64,000 bases of DNA, from contig NC_040016.1 of assembly GCF_000972845.2 (NCBI RefSeq), positions 20,550,005 to 20,614,004 on the forward strand. The letters are read 5' to 3'. The notes under the pieces are model-generated. The model was not told where the DNA came from. It made no database searches and was given only the letters and a program-made list of their open reading frames with translations. Positions 23,401 through 35,570 of this stretch are shown here, piece after piece. The position numbers and the translations under genes were made by a program. Within the stretch, counting starts at the first letter, position 1. The number at the start of each line of letters is the position of its first letter. The stretch is from Larimichthys crocea (Eukaryota; Chordata; Actinopteri; Sciaenidae).

Positions 23401-25900
23401 AGGCATTCGACTCTTGTTAGGACAAATCAAGTGAAGTCCTTTGACTGGCTGAGAAAATGTGGAAGGACAAACATGGTGAGAAACAGCATCACCAGCTGCC
23501 GGCGAGCCCGTCACTTAACCCTGAGCTGCTCGAGTGGACTGGCTCGGTTCTGCTGGGCAGCTCCCAGGTGTCGACATGTGAGAGTGAAGAGATGTGAAGT
23601 GAGGTTCTGAGAGGAAAAAAAACAAACCTTTGAATGGATTTTTCTGCAAAACAAAGAGGATAAATCTGTCATTTTATGTGCCCGGCTCACTGGCATATCA
23701 AAGCTCTTCCACACACAAAGACATTATATCAACTATTTAAATACTCCCTACGGACATGGTATAAAAACGGGAAGTTTCATTGGCCAGAGGGTGTGAAGTG
23801 TATATATAGATAAGTGCACAGCTTTAATGTAGTGTCCTGCACACTGTTCTACTTAAACGTGCATTGGCATACACACTTTGTACAGTCATCCTTTTTTAAT
23901 GGACTGCCTACAAACCCATACGCAGTCCGATGAATTTTAATGCTGTGGTAAGAGTAGGGAAGTTATGTCATGGGTATTTGTGACACGCTCTTTAGCTGTA
24001 CTGTAGTCTTTCTCTGACAACCAAACACAGAGTGTATTTAGCCTCCTCTTCCTCTTCCTGAGAGGTTTATTGACCTCCTGGTCACGACAGCTTCTCTCTG
24101 TTCCAGGAAAAAATATCCCAATCTGGATCAAAGAAACATCTGGATGATGAGATGTCCTCCAGACTCATTACGTCTTCTTTATTTCATCTTAACAGACAGC
24201 CCTTAGTCTGTTTTTATTAGCATACTTTGCTCTGTGTCATGATTTGTCAGTTTTCTTTTATTCTTTCTCTGAATGAGACAAATTAACTGGACTAGACTGG
24301 TCTGACTGCCTGAAATCAGACAGTTAGTTACTCTTTAGTCTGACGTCGTCTCTACTCTAAACACTACGATGCTGATGTGTAGCCGTACCAGAAAACCAAC
24401 CTGGTATTATCAAATGGCATATGAACAAGACACTAATGTCTTTTTTGCTTTTCATATCTGATTTCCTGCCATCGTCTGCAAAGTTATATTTGCGAGAGAA
24501 ACATTGCTAATGTTAAAAGAAGAAAAAAAGTTTGTGCAGAGTGAGAAAGTCCATATCTGAAGGATGTTGAGGTGGATGGATGGATGGATCAAACAAACAC
24601 AGAAGACTTGTTTATTGGCAGTATGAAACCTTAGTTTAACTTATTCATGTAACATACGTAACATGATGTTTTCCTTAAACTAAACAAGTAGTTGTCTTTC
24701 CTAAACTTTACCGAACTGTTTTACAATGTTTAACACGTTGCCATGTTGTTGAAGTGACTTCATCCTTTCCTGCATGTCCAAAACTCAAAAGATTCAGTAA
24801 ATCCAAGGCATTGAATGATGTGAAATGTTGCACTATCCCATGATATAACTTTAAACATACTGGTTTGGCAGAGTGAAGTGAAAACAAACTACAGTGTTGG
24901 GAGATATAAAGGAGACACGCTGCATGTAAACAGCCTCGATAGCAGCATCTATCTTATCTGCAGCGGTCGCCATCGTTGGTACAGTTTGATCAAGCTTGAC
25001 AAAAGCGTCACACTCGCCTGACTCCCACAGCGCCTAATGAGAAACCGCTTTTTCATGTCACGATGCCGCAAGTGGATCTGGATCAGTTAAATCAGCTTTC
25101 CGAGTTTCATTTCTAAAAAATAAAACACGTCTGCAGTGGTGACTGTGTCCATGATGTGTTTTACTTTCATGCATTATACCTGTGTTAAATTTATCTAATA
25201 GCTTTGTCAGCCACAGAAACAGTCATTCAATACAGTTATCATACAGGTGTTTGTTCTTTTGTATCTTGTTGTAATAGTCGTCCCTTTTGTTCAAGATAGT
25301 GGACATCTCATTTTGAAGTGAAACTGTTGGCTGTCTCTTTCATTGTGCCAAAACACACCCAAACAAATCCAAAGAAAGCAGCTGACAGGGTTTCGAGAAA
25401 GTGTTTGACACCCCAGAGTGGCAGCAGAATGGACTTTTCTATCTTCAAACCAACAGAGAGAGAAAAAAAAGAAGAAAAAAAAACTGTTTTGGGGAATGTT
25501 TTCATGACCGATAAACAGCAATGCCAAAAACGGGTTATTGAATTATTTTGTAGTCAGTAAGGACAGTGAGAGACAAATGAACAGACAGACCCAAAGGAAA
25601 AGAACGCAACACAGACGGTCACAAGGACGAGTCGAAAGAGACGTACTGAGACAGACGGCAGCAGAGACCAGACCTTACAAGAGCCATGAAGTGGTTGGAT
25701 GTCTTTCTGCACTGACAAACAAAGTCATAAAATCAATCTGTAAAATGGACATTCATCCTCTATTGGTCAACAGAAGAGATTTAAAAAAAAAAGTTGATTT
25801 TAATGCTAAATGTGCGTTTCATGAACACCTTTGGAAATACTGAGAGCTCATGTTTCACACCTAAAAAGTCTGTTTCAGATCTTTGTCTTTGAGGCTAATC
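23401..25900. other. Unique DNA with minor repeats
   Basis: No gene is recognised. (GGAT)n lies at about 24573-24588. The segment 24640-24740 resembles, in reverse, the GTTTAGG/ATGTAA-rich repeat around 49140-49900, but too weakly to define. GA/AAG-rich DNA near 25455-25485 creates spurious frames. Confidence 0.4.
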
Positions 25901-25904
25901 AAAT

Positions 25905-26049
25905 TCTATAGAAACGGGGTGGTCGGCAGCGTAGTGGATTAAGCGGCCGCCCCGTGTGTGGAGGCTGTAGTCCTCGCTGCAGTTGGTCCCGGTTTGAATC
26001 CCGCATCGGACGGCATAAAAGGCCAAAAAAAAAAAAAATCTATAGAAAC
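25905..26049 (+). mobile_element. tRNA-derived SINE with perfect 11-bp target duplication
   Basis: The insert (25916-26038) has a tRNA-like head with A box (CAGCGTAGTGGATTAAGC) and B box (GGTTTGAATCCC). It then goes directly to GGCATAAAAGGCC and an A14 tail. The identical 11-bp TCTATAGAAAC precedes (25905-25915) and follows it (26039-26049), the hallmark of LINE-driven insertion. Compared with the related copy at 39530-39715 it lacks the CT-rich body, so it is a short or internally deleted variant. The perfect duplication implies a fairly young insertion. Confidence 0.9.
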
Positions 26050-26439
26050 ATTCTAGAGATAAGCATTCAATTTGAAACTATGCCAACGCACCTGTATCTG
26101 TTTTTGTCTAGTTCTGTACCACACCCTCATCTTCATCGGTTAAACTGAATTTCCATCCTTGTAGTTTCCAAAAGAAAATGAATCTGCTGTATCTCCTGTA
26201 AGTGTCACATCCTGGCTGTACGTTGACGTCTTCTCTTAGTGCGCCCAATCACTATTAATCACTTTGTTTCAAACATACAGTGCAGATCGAACTATTACTA
26301 GACCTTTTAGGTGAGGAGTAACACATGAAAGACCCACAATATTCTACATTTTTAGGTACATATCCACAGCAGACATGTTGATAAGTCTTATATAAAAAGC
26401 AGGTGCAGCTAAGACATTTGATAATGGCTGAATTTTGTT

Positions 26440-26960
26440 CAGAAGGACACAAATATGCATCATTGTCCGCAGCCTTAATGGATGCTCGGATGGACTACGA
26501 CCATCATTAATGTTATTAGTTCCAGCTGCGCTTTCCCTGTTATGACAAGTCACAGCGACCGCTATGAACGAGGCCCGTCTGCCGTTCAGTCTCGTCTTGT
26601 GGCACATCATGCTGCTCCATTGTGAAGAGCAAGGGACTGGAATAGATTTACATTACTTTATCATTTATGATATGAGCCATAAAACATCCGGCACACACTG
26701 CTTTGTCATTAGCTTGGCCTGCATGTCTGACATGTTGTATCGCACCATTCTTCATTGTTAGGCTGCTAAAAGCATGAGTAGGTGTGAGGAAAGCTTTTGT
26801 TCCAGACAAGTACGGGCTGGCAAGTGACTTTTGAAAGCCAGAAATCTCAGCACCTGGTAAAGTAATCGCCGAGTAATTGCTATTAATCAAGAACCTCATC
26901 AACCTCATGCAGATGTAGCGTGGTAATTTTGTGTTATGTGCCAATTAAAATCATAATTAA
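26440..26960. promoter_or_regulatory. Possible conserved regulatory element
   Basis: A 520-bp repeat-free block with many homeodomain, POU and SOX-like words: AAATATGCATCATTGT, CATCATTAATGTTATTAG, GAGTAATTGCTATTAATC and CATAATTAATG. Base composition is balanced and low-complexity sequence is absent. Open frames on both strands are short and conflicting. Of the regulatory candidates in this window it looks strongest, but the call is made on texture only. Confidence 0.3.
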
Positions 26961-29165
26961 TGTACATTTTACTGAGAAACCACTACAAAGCTGAAGTGAG
27001 AAAAAACTGAGCAACAATGAAAAAGGCGAGCATTAAGTTAAAAAAAAACAAAAAAAACGAAGAGCTGGAGTGAAGCCAGTCTGAGACGGTAAACTCAGTC
27101 GAGCAACTTCTCGACCTCTCCAGGCCAGTTTACGAGCGGTGGGACTTCCGGCTTTGCGTGCTCCGCTACACAAAAGCAGGGTGAGTGGTCGTGTGCGCAG
27201 CCGGTGTCAGCTTTATGTTTTACCCAGGCGCTGTGTGGAAACGAATTAAAAGTTAAGTTAATTAACTACTTGAGTAAGTAGAGCAGGCAGGATGGAGCCA
27301 AATCAATTAGCTATTGGCAGGAGAGACGGAGCTGGGGGGTACTAGAGAGGGGGCCTCTACCAGCCGGAGCCAAAACACACACACACACACACACACATTA
27401 AACACACACTTATTGACTACACCAAAACCACAGAATGCACACATCAGTACACAAGACACATGGATGCATCCTGATTGTAGACACACACACACATACACAC
27501 ATACACAGCATGAGCATTAAAAAAAAAGGAGCTATATTCATGATAAACACACACATGCACAAGAATGATGCAAACACCAAGTGATGCATTTAATTTGAGA
27601 TTACCATTTGCCTCAACAACATGTACATAGTTAAACGAATATGGAAATTAATTGCTTTTTCCTGCCCTGGTGTTGCTTTACAGACGGTTAGTCCTGGCAA
27701 AGGGAAAGAGACAGATGCCGTTAAAAGAGAAGGACAAAGCACAGACGAGACGGACAGATTTCTACACACACACGAGTGCAGGAAGACAGGACTAAACACT
27801 AGAAAACAGTAGAACAAAATAGTTAGTGGTTTTTTATTATGTGATACTTCACGACGGAGCCTCGACACACTCACACATTCAAATGTTCACACGCACACAC
27901 CGACTAAATGCCTGATTTAGGCCGGATTCCTTTTCCAGATTGTGCTGTGACAATTAGCGCAGCGGTGTGGGTGTGTGTAAAACGTTGTGTGCGTTGTGAA
28001 ACAATCAGCAAGCGGCCTTTTTATTTCTCAGATTCACCAGCTCGCTCCCTCTCCTTATGCACTCTCTCGGTTGCTCAACTGCTGCCGTCTTTCTGTCCCG
28101 CACGAGCAAATGGACACAAACCAAACAAATCGTCTTCACATCCCTATTTTGCGACATAGCCTTCAGGCTAAACACAAGGCATCGAAGCTGGTTCATCGTT
28201 TTAATTGTTTTGCTGCAGGTCTCTGCATTTCCTTCCTCCAAACTCAGTACCCCCCCTTGAAATGAACGGGAGGACGGGCCAGAACGCCTGATTTGTTCTG
28301 AGTACGACCTAAGACTTAGAAAACTGGAGGGAGGTGGGGATCTTAATTAACAGTACAACCGTTTGTATTTCACACTTCACTGAGTGTCTCAGAGACAGGT
28401 AGTGATAGGGTTCACGCGCTCCCACAGGAACACACACACGTATGTGGGAGTGATGGTCGTTTACACCACATGTATAAATTAATGAGGTTTCAGGAAAACA
28501 GGTACTGCGCACACATTGATCACATGCAATTACCGCTTATCTGCTTTGGACATACTGTATGTGTGTTTCTGTCTGTCTGTCGGTCCCTCGTGGAGGCAGG
28601 TGCAAATTTTAATCTCATTATTATTTCTGGGTACCCACCATATTAAAGGATTTAGTATAGGTACCAGGGAAAATTAGAGAAATGTTGCCAGAGGGAGATC
28701 CAACAGCTCAGCAGGAACTTCTGGCCTAAATTTGAACATCCTCCTTCTCTTTAGATGTTCATTAGTACAGTTGTCAGAGTTTGTAATTTGGGTTTCACTA
28801 TTTAAGTGCTAATCAACTTATTTTAAGTATTGCAAGGAACAACAAACAAAGTGTGTGTCTTTAGGGGGAGTGCTGCTCTACCTCCTTTGAAAGAACTTAT
28901 GAGTAGATTCTTGGAGATCCTAGACTCCCGAAAACTGGGTCAGATTTTCGGTTTTATTGTCCTTGTTTTGATTTAATTGAACTATTTAATCATTTTAATC
29001 ACTCCCACTACACGGCCCTGACATACACAGTATAATTCACACAAACAAGAACATTGATACTGGATAGCTCCACAAAGATTACCTACATTGGCAACTTTTA
29101 AAAAAAATCCAATACCAGCGTTTTGAAAAAGATGGCTTATTAAAGTTTTTGTTCATGGAAACTAC
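26961..29165. other. Mostly unique DNA with CA microsatellites
   Basis: (CA)n runs lie at 27374-27397 and 27480-27508. A TTAAGTTAATTAAC homeodomain-like word occurs near 27254. No gene, RNA or mobile element was recognised. Confidence 0.45.
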
Positions 29166-29174
29166 ATTATTGTG

Positions 29175-29660
29175 AAGATGAAATGCTCCAAAAAAAGTTG
29201 GGACAGGGGCAACAAAAGAAGTCAAGTCAACAGGTCATTCCTGGAAAGGAACATCCTCGATTGGCTCAGTTGTTCACAAGCAAAGACTGGGTGAGGTTCA
29301 CCACTTTGTTCTTGAACTATGCCCATGAAGTTTTTCCACAATGTTTCTCAAGGGACAACTTCAAGGAGTTTAGAAATTTCACCATCTACAATCCCATAAA
29401 ACACAACAAAAAAGAGAGAATCCAGAGCAATCTCTGCACATAAAGGTTAAGGTTGAAAACATTGATTTTGACCTACGATCTACGATCCACGGAGCAGGTC
29501 ATATATCAACATCCAAATGCCGCCAACTTCTTTGAGCCCAAGCTCAGGCAGAAAGTTGGAAAGTGTGCTGTAGCCTGACGGGTCCACATTTCAAATAGTT
29601 TTTTGGGCATCATGGATGTTGTGTTCTCTGGGCTAAATTTACACTTTACAAAGCATTCGA
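29175..29660 (+). pseudogene. Tc1/mariner-like transposase fossil
   Basis: The segment starts with AAAAGTTGGGACAGGGGCAA, the end sequence of a well-known teleost Tc1-like family. It then follows that element's transposase gene in order: GCTCAGTTGTTCACAAGCAA, TTTCACCATCTAC, ATCTCTGCAC, and a later block with GTGTGCTGTAGCCTGACGGG and GGGCATCATGGATG. Between the blocks a large internal portion is missing. The frame is broken many times, and no right terminus is visible. It is inactive. An 86-codon open stretch at 29183-29443 is a leftover, not a gene. Confidence 0.75.
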
Positions 29661-30020
29661 TCTTTTTGGGGATCAGGGTTCTGGTTTCTGGATTCTGGTT
29701 GACTGTCAGGCGGCTCTTGAGTTGTTCAACGTTAGGCAACTAAATCTCATGTTGTGCCTTGTTCTTTAAATCTGTGTGGACCTTTTCAGGAAGAATGAAG
29801 GTCTAAACACAACCAGAAATGATGTTTGACGAGACGCACACATGGTCTGGATCCAGCTGTGGGCTTGTCTTCCATTCACACGTACCACAGGTAGCCTGCA
29901 GGTGTGATCTACTTTTAAGCATCAGATCAGATGTGTGCTAATTGAGTTAGTGTTAATCTACTGAACAGGCGGCTCCAGACAGACACTGACAACCTTTAAC
30001 AGGACACATCAGGGCACAAT

Positions 30021-30051
<31 letters not shown>

Positions 30052-30084
30052 AATCAATCAAACTCTAACTCCTTCTGTGCATCC

Positions 30085-30124
<40 letters not shown>
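30021..30124. repeat. Inverted pair of CA and GT microsatellites
   Basis: (CA)n at 30021-30049 and (GT)n at 30089-30124 are separated by 39 bp. On one strand they can pair to form a long hairpin; each alone is also a Z-DNA former. Confidence 0.95.
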
Positions 30125-30127
<3 letters not shown>

Positions 30128-31899
30128 ATTGATATTCCTTTGTGGAGTCCTTTGACACTCATTAATTTGGAACTTCTGTGCCTTTCAAAAATGACAATTA
30201 CCTTCATGAAGCTCGAGGTCGTTGAGGGGATCCACTGTCGCTGCAACCCGAGATAAAAATACAAATTTAAAACATTGATTTGTTATACTCTCCAGCTGAT
30301 TTATTCACTGTTTCTCCTTCTCTCCCTCCCATTAGCCCCCTCTGCTCTCTTTGTAAGATGTACTGAAATGCTGCAGTAAAAGTGTATGATGGAGCTCAAA
30401 ATACAAATCAGGATGCTGGCGCCAGAAGATTTAACTAATTAATGAAAGAACTCTCACTGTCTGTGAGTGCACACTCCTTAAATCAGAGCGAGAAGATGGA
30501 GGAACGACAGAAGAACACCACCACATCTAAATCAGCGCAGACAGAATCGTTATGTTCTGATGTACGTGGAAATCTGTGCTTGTGTTTCAATTCTTGCACT
30601 ATTCTCGAGTGAATTTCTGAATAGAATATTTCCATCAACTATATGCAAATATATTCAAAGGGACATGACAAGATAGCATGATTTATCAAGCACCAGTGAT
30701 TCTGACGTATTGTGGCATCTTGTTGCTGCTTCCCACAGAGATTGGCGTTTTAATTTTGGTGGGGCTTTCTGGTGAAGCGGAGGCTTGTAACGGTGAGTGG
30801 CACCATGAAATGAATGTCTACAGTGGAATAAGCAGGTACAATGACATCCAGGTCTATTCAAACAATCGGTTGCTATCATCAGCTGTTGGCACATCCTCAG
30901 TTTTTTCCTGATATGCCAACTTCAGGCAGGTTTTTTGACTTTCTCTCTTACTGATTCAGTAATTAGAAGAGTGCCAGTCCGGTCAAACCTTTACTGATGA
31001 AAATATTCATGTTGTTTTTTCATCTTTTCATTTGAGGAACATCTCCTCATTGCTCCACTGATGATTTCATCTCTTCAGTGGAAGATACATCAAGTTCTTC
31101 ACCTCAGCCAAGCAGAGGAACATCGCAATATTTAAACTTCTTGCCATATTTCAGGTTTTTCTATAATTCAACATGTAGATTCTATTAAAAACAGGTGGAT
31201 GGAGACACTTTGTTCCAAATGAATCACAATCACGCTGATATCTGCGACTCTGTGTGGACTAAAAGTTTGAAGTTTGAAGTCACACAGCAGGGACTTTACG
31301 TGCTGATAGCTGATGGAAAACACCAGCTGTGACATCACCGTTTGGGGGGTGCGTTCAAAAGTAAAGCGCTTTGTAAAATGAATCCTTCAGAGAACCGTTG
31401 CACCAATTAGTATTTCTGTATTAATCGACTCAAAAAAGGGCACAAAGTGATGTCGTTATCTGCAACTCTTATTTTATCTACAGCAACATGAATCCTCTTT
31501 ACTGTCGTCTGACCTGCGGTCCTGCAAAACATAAAAAAAATTATTTCAGCTTTTATGATCACTGTGCCTTTTTTGGAGCTGTGTGAGGTGTCCTCGTGTT
31601 GCTTTGAAAAAAAGTGTTAATGATTGCCAAAGCAGTTTTTTGAACAAGCTGACACATTGTGCTAATTGGCATTCGGCCACATGCGACTCTTCTGCGTGGT
31701 TGCCTTTTATAATTGTGATTATTTCCTGACATGTGGACGTGTTTGGAGTTTTCTCCGTTTGTTTTGTCTTAAATTTTGCCCAGTCAGTCCAGCCTGTTCG
31801 CTCCGTCCCTCCATCCCTCCCTCCGTCGTCTTGCCTCTCTCTTCGTGTGAATTCCTTTGGGTTGCCGTGAAACCCACTTTGTGTCTCATGATAAGACAG

Positions 31900-32275
31900 G
31901 GGAATTCAAAAAAAGAAGAAAGAAAATCCACCTTTTTAATAAGACGCCCTTTTTTAATTAATTCACCGCAATTCATGGAGGAAAAAAAATTAATTGAAAA
32001 CTAAAATAGAAAGTTGGCATTTTAAAAAAAGGGAAATCTAAACGAGGGAATTAGGATCAGGGCTTCCCCGCCTCCCACTGTTGAAGAAGATCTGTAACAT
32101 TACAAGGAAATGATAATGATAAGGTGGGAGAGTTCATCCCTCTGACGGGAAACAAAGAATGATTAAATTGAAAAGTTTAAGAAGATTTTGAGCTGAACAA
32201 GCAAATTGATATCCGCTACCTCCTGAGCTGTTTCCCATGGAGTAAATTACCTTGCATGCTTGGCAGGCAGCTCAG
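31900..32275. promoter_or_regulatory. Possible conserved non-coding element
   Basis: An AT-rich but non-repetitive block with many TTAATTAATT, ACCGCAATTCATGG and AAATTGATATCCGC-like words, ending at a GAG repeat. The texture fits a developmental enhancer. No transcript or exon signal was found. Confidence 0.22.
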
Positions 32276-32280
32276 TCAAT

Positions 32281-32313
32281 GAGGAGGAGGAGGAGGAGGA
32301 GGAAGAGGAGGAG
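32281..32313 (+). repeat. (GAG)n trinucleotide repeat
   Basis: About eleven GAG units with one GAA interruption. The open frame across it gives a poly-Arg/Glu artefact. Confidence 0.9.
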
Positions 32314-32584
32314 GTGGAGGGTTGTTTGTCTGTCCGTACTGTCTGTCAACCTGCCTGTATTATCTCAGCTCTCTAGCAGCATACTGAACACTAATTACAA
32401 GACGCCTTTCACGAGTCACTGTCTCCTTCTTTTCTCAACTTACTGGCTCAGAACCTCTTGTGTACACACACACTGATGCAGCCATTCATTTATTTTTAAC
32501 TCTGTCTGCCTGCGGCGTGATCGAAGGACACCGATTATCACACTGTCTGCTCACACCTCAAGCTGAGGCATATGTGAGCGCTCG

Positions 32585-32688
32585 CTGTGTGTGTGTGTGT
32601 GTCACAGGGTTAACTGCGTGTGTCCGTCTGAGTTTGTGTGTTTCTTTAAAGTGCTAAGACATTGTCCGTATGTGTGCCAGGGTTAGGA

Positions 32689-32721
<33 letters not shown>

Positions 32722-32828
32722 TGTGTGTGTGAGAGAGAGAGGTTGGTAGTGTGAAAGTCAGCTCAGCCAAACAGCCTGGCTCAAACAGGATCAACGGCTA
32801 ATCCTTTATCTGCTTAGCCACGGAGGTG

Positions 32829-32869
<41 letters not shown>

Positions 32870-32989
32870 ATGAACTTGAAGGGTTCTACCTTGTGTAGTG
32901 TGTGTGTGTGTGTGTGTGTGTGGGTGCGTATAATAATTAATGACTCTTGGGAGAGAGAAGGAGAGAGCGAGATGCTCTACTGACCTTCT

Positions 32990-33074
<85 letters not shown>
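32585..33074. repeat. Cluster of GT and CA microsatellites
   Basis: Within 490 bp lie (GT)n at 32585-32602, 32689-32731, 32832-32865 and 32898-32922, then an uninterrupted (AC)41 at 32993-33074. The GT tracts are inverted relative to the AC tract, so hairpins are possible. Open frames here are repeat artefacts. Confidence 0.95.
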
Positions 33075-33076
<2 letters not shown>

Positions 33077-33216
33077 CCAAAGTTCCATTAAGCAAGGCAC
33101 TGAACCTCTTCACTGCTCCAGTGGAGCGTCTCTGGACATCCTTCACATCCTCATGTGTTGTGTTGATGGTTTTTGTCTGTTTGAGTCCTCTCTCGCTACA
33201 GCTGTCCCAAAGCCCC

Positions 33217-33243
33217 AAATAATAATAATAATAATAAATAATA
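33217..33243 (+). repeat. (AAT)n microsatellite
   Basis: About eight AAT units with a one-base interruption near the end. Confidence 0.9.
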
Positions 33244-33527
33244 CTATAGATACTGAAAGTTCTTATCAAAAAACTTTCCATCTATGACTTCAATCTGAAA
33301 TTGTTTGCAGAGCTTTAAACTGACATCAAATTTTGATTTCAAAACTAAGAATTCAGTCTTGATTGTAAGATTTAAAATCTTTCTGGCTATGTTTTGCTTC
33401 CATATGACGTCTAACTATTCAATACAATCCACTTATTCATCCGGAAGATAATTCATAGAGAGCAAATCTCTACTGACCCTGAGTCGTTCTTCATGTCTCA
33501 ACAAAATTTCATCCAAACCGTTTTAAC

Positions 33528-33775
33528 GATCGGCGGCTCGATTCCCGGCTTCCCTCAGTCTGCATGTCGAATTGTCCTTGGGCAAGATGCTGAACCCCAA
33601 ACTGCTCCCCAAGGCTTTGCCAACGGCGTGTGAAAGAGTGTGTGAATGGTTAGCTCCTAAAACTGAAGAGCAGCTGGAACTTTGCATGGCAGCCAATATG
33701 TGTGTGAATGGGTGAATGGGGTAAAAGCGCTTTAAATGCTCGGGAGACTAGAAAGAAGCTACAGTCCATTTACCA
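33528..33775 (+). mobile_element. 5'-truncated teleost SINE
   Basis: It begins inside a B-box-like GGCTCGATTCCCGGC. It continues with TGCATGTCGAATTGTCCTTG and GGCAAGATGCTGAACCCC, words common to fish SINE bodies, and then a GTGTGTGAATGG repeat. It ends with AGCGCTTTAAATGCTC and TACAGTCCATTTACCATTT. The tRNA A box is missing. It shares its GTCGAA...GGGCAAGAT...CTGAACCCC segment with the element at 44338-44522. Confidence 0.7.
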
Positions 33776-33784
33776 TTTGCAATT

Positions 33785-34026
33785 TGTTTTTGTTCTTGTT
33801 TGTTTTGTTTTGTTTTGTTTCGCTTATGTTCTACCTTAGTACTTGTTTTGCAAATCTGCACATTCTTAAATCTGCACATTCTTAAATCTGCACATTCTAC
33901 TTTAGTACTTTTTGTAAATATGTACACTTGTGTTTCCCTCCTTGGTTTCTATTTTTCGCTGCTGTTAACAAGTGAATTTCCCCGTTGTGGGATAAATAAA
34001 GTATTATCTTATCTTATCTTATCTTA
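33785..34026 (+). mobile_element. LINE 3' tail with (TTATC)n end
   Basis: The end GTGAATTTCCCCGTTGTGGG then ATAAATAAAG and (TTATC)n is the typical 3' terminus of fish LINEs of the L2/Rex type, which end in short tandem repeats, not poly-A. Upstream is (TTTTG)n and a triple 16-bp repeat of AAATCTGCACATTCTT (33852-33899). No coding part is present; the copy is 5'-truncated. Confidence 0.6.
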
Positions 34027-34835
34027 CAATAACAGTATACATCTACTTAAGGAATGCATTAATTAATACAGAGTGTATTATGAATTCCTGTTGCTCATCA
34101 CTAGTCTTAAACTTAGACTATGTCTTAAGTTTGTTGCACGCGATTAGCCCAAACCTAACCATAATTTTAAGGGATATTAATTCACAGTGACTTCATACAT
34201 TTATTGATACGTGATCAAATTAATAATTAGTCATTCCAGTTACAAAGTTTAGAGTCGTGTCTCTGCACTTTCTATTCTCAACATTTACACAATAAACATA
34301 AATACAGTTACATAAATAAAGCTCTCTTAGTGAAGTCCAGCTAACTTGAAGCATGTATGATGGAACTGAACTAGCGTTCCTTCACTGAAGATTAAGTTTA
34401 GACTTCATCATGTGTCCTACATTGATTCATTAAATCATCATTCATTAGTCGAGCAGTTATAGTTAGTGTTATTGTGTTTCTACAACTGAAAGAATATGCA
34501 TGGATGAAGTCAGATGAACTCAGTTTAAACGTTTTGATTGAGACTTTTTCCTCTTTTCTTGTCTGGATCATTTTTCATCATGATACGGTTTGTCTGCTTT
34601 TGTTTTTTTTTTTCACATTTTTTTTTACCAATAGACAGCTTGATAACATCAGCAATCTTCTGCAGTTTAATTTTCATATCTGTAATTCTTTGTCAGCCTG
34701 GTTCCAGCTTGTTCCTTGATGCACGAGATGAGACAACCGATTATATATCAGAAATATTCTACGGTTTTTAATTTCATATCGGCGATCGTTCTGTCAGAGC
34801 TCTGCTTTCAGCCACATCAATGCCGGAGTGTAATG

Positions 34836-34838
<3 letters not shown>

Positions 34839-34893
<55 letters not shown>

Positions 34894-34902
34894 CACACAC
34901 AC
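34839..34902 (+). repeat. (CA)n microsatellite
   Basis: An imperfect CA run of about 64 nt, interrupted once by AAAC. Confidence 0.95.
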
Positions 34903-35017
34903 CGGGAAAAAAAAGAAGAAGTGTGTGTATGTGTGAGTGAGAGAGCAGGGATTAGTATTAGTGGAGAGGATTATCCAGTTGAAGGACTGCTTGCCTCACT
35001 GCCTGCCTCTACGAGTG

Positions 35018-35018
<1 letters not shown>

Positions 35019-35071
<53 letters not shown>
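35019..35071 (+). repeat. (CT)26 microsatellite
   Basis: An uninterrupted CT tract followed by about 250 bp of pyrimidine-rich DNA (to about 35350). The Ser/Leu-rich frames across it are artefacts. Confidence 0.95.
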
Positions 35072-35073
<2 letters not shown>

Positions 35074-35484
35074 TCCACCCTCCTGTCCCTCATCCATCCT
35101 CAGCATTGAAGAGGTCTTACGGTGCTTGGCGATAAAGAGAAAAACCAACCACGGGAAGCTCACTTAGACACACTCTTTGAACATCCTGCTCCTTCAGTCT
35201 GTGCCACCTCCACTCCTCTTCTCCTACACCTCCTCATTCTCCCTCCCTTCCTTCTGACTCTTCCTTTCCTCCTCCTCCAGTCTCCTTGCTTTACGTACTT
35301 CCCCCTTCTTGCTACTTTCCTTGCCTCACCTCATTCTGCTCTTCTGACTTAGATAAAGGAACTCTAAGAATATTTTGATATTTTTGTAAAATATTGGTCT
35401 GTAAGACTTTCATATTGGTTCTGTCCATAGATCTGTGTATTTATCATTGTCTTTCATCAGAATTTGGTTGGGTCTAATGTTCTG

Positions 35485-35570
35485 AGCTGCGGTGACCTGA
35501 GTGGTTGACAGTTCAGCCTCATGCATGTAGGCGGCGGGGACTCCTTTGTGGGTTCAACTCTTGGTAGAAC
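35485..35570 (+). mobile_element. Probable degraded SINE head
   Basis: A tRNA-like layout is visible: GCGGTGACCTGAGTGGTTGA as A box, GCCTCATGCATG in the middle and GTGGGTTCAACTC as B box. The spacing fits a Pol III promoter. No tail or target duplication is seen. Confidence 0.4.

Noticed and set aside
32798..33287. Frames with long CVCVCV or HTHTHT runs, here and at other microsatellites
   Set aside because: Translation of dinucleotide repeats; not proteins.
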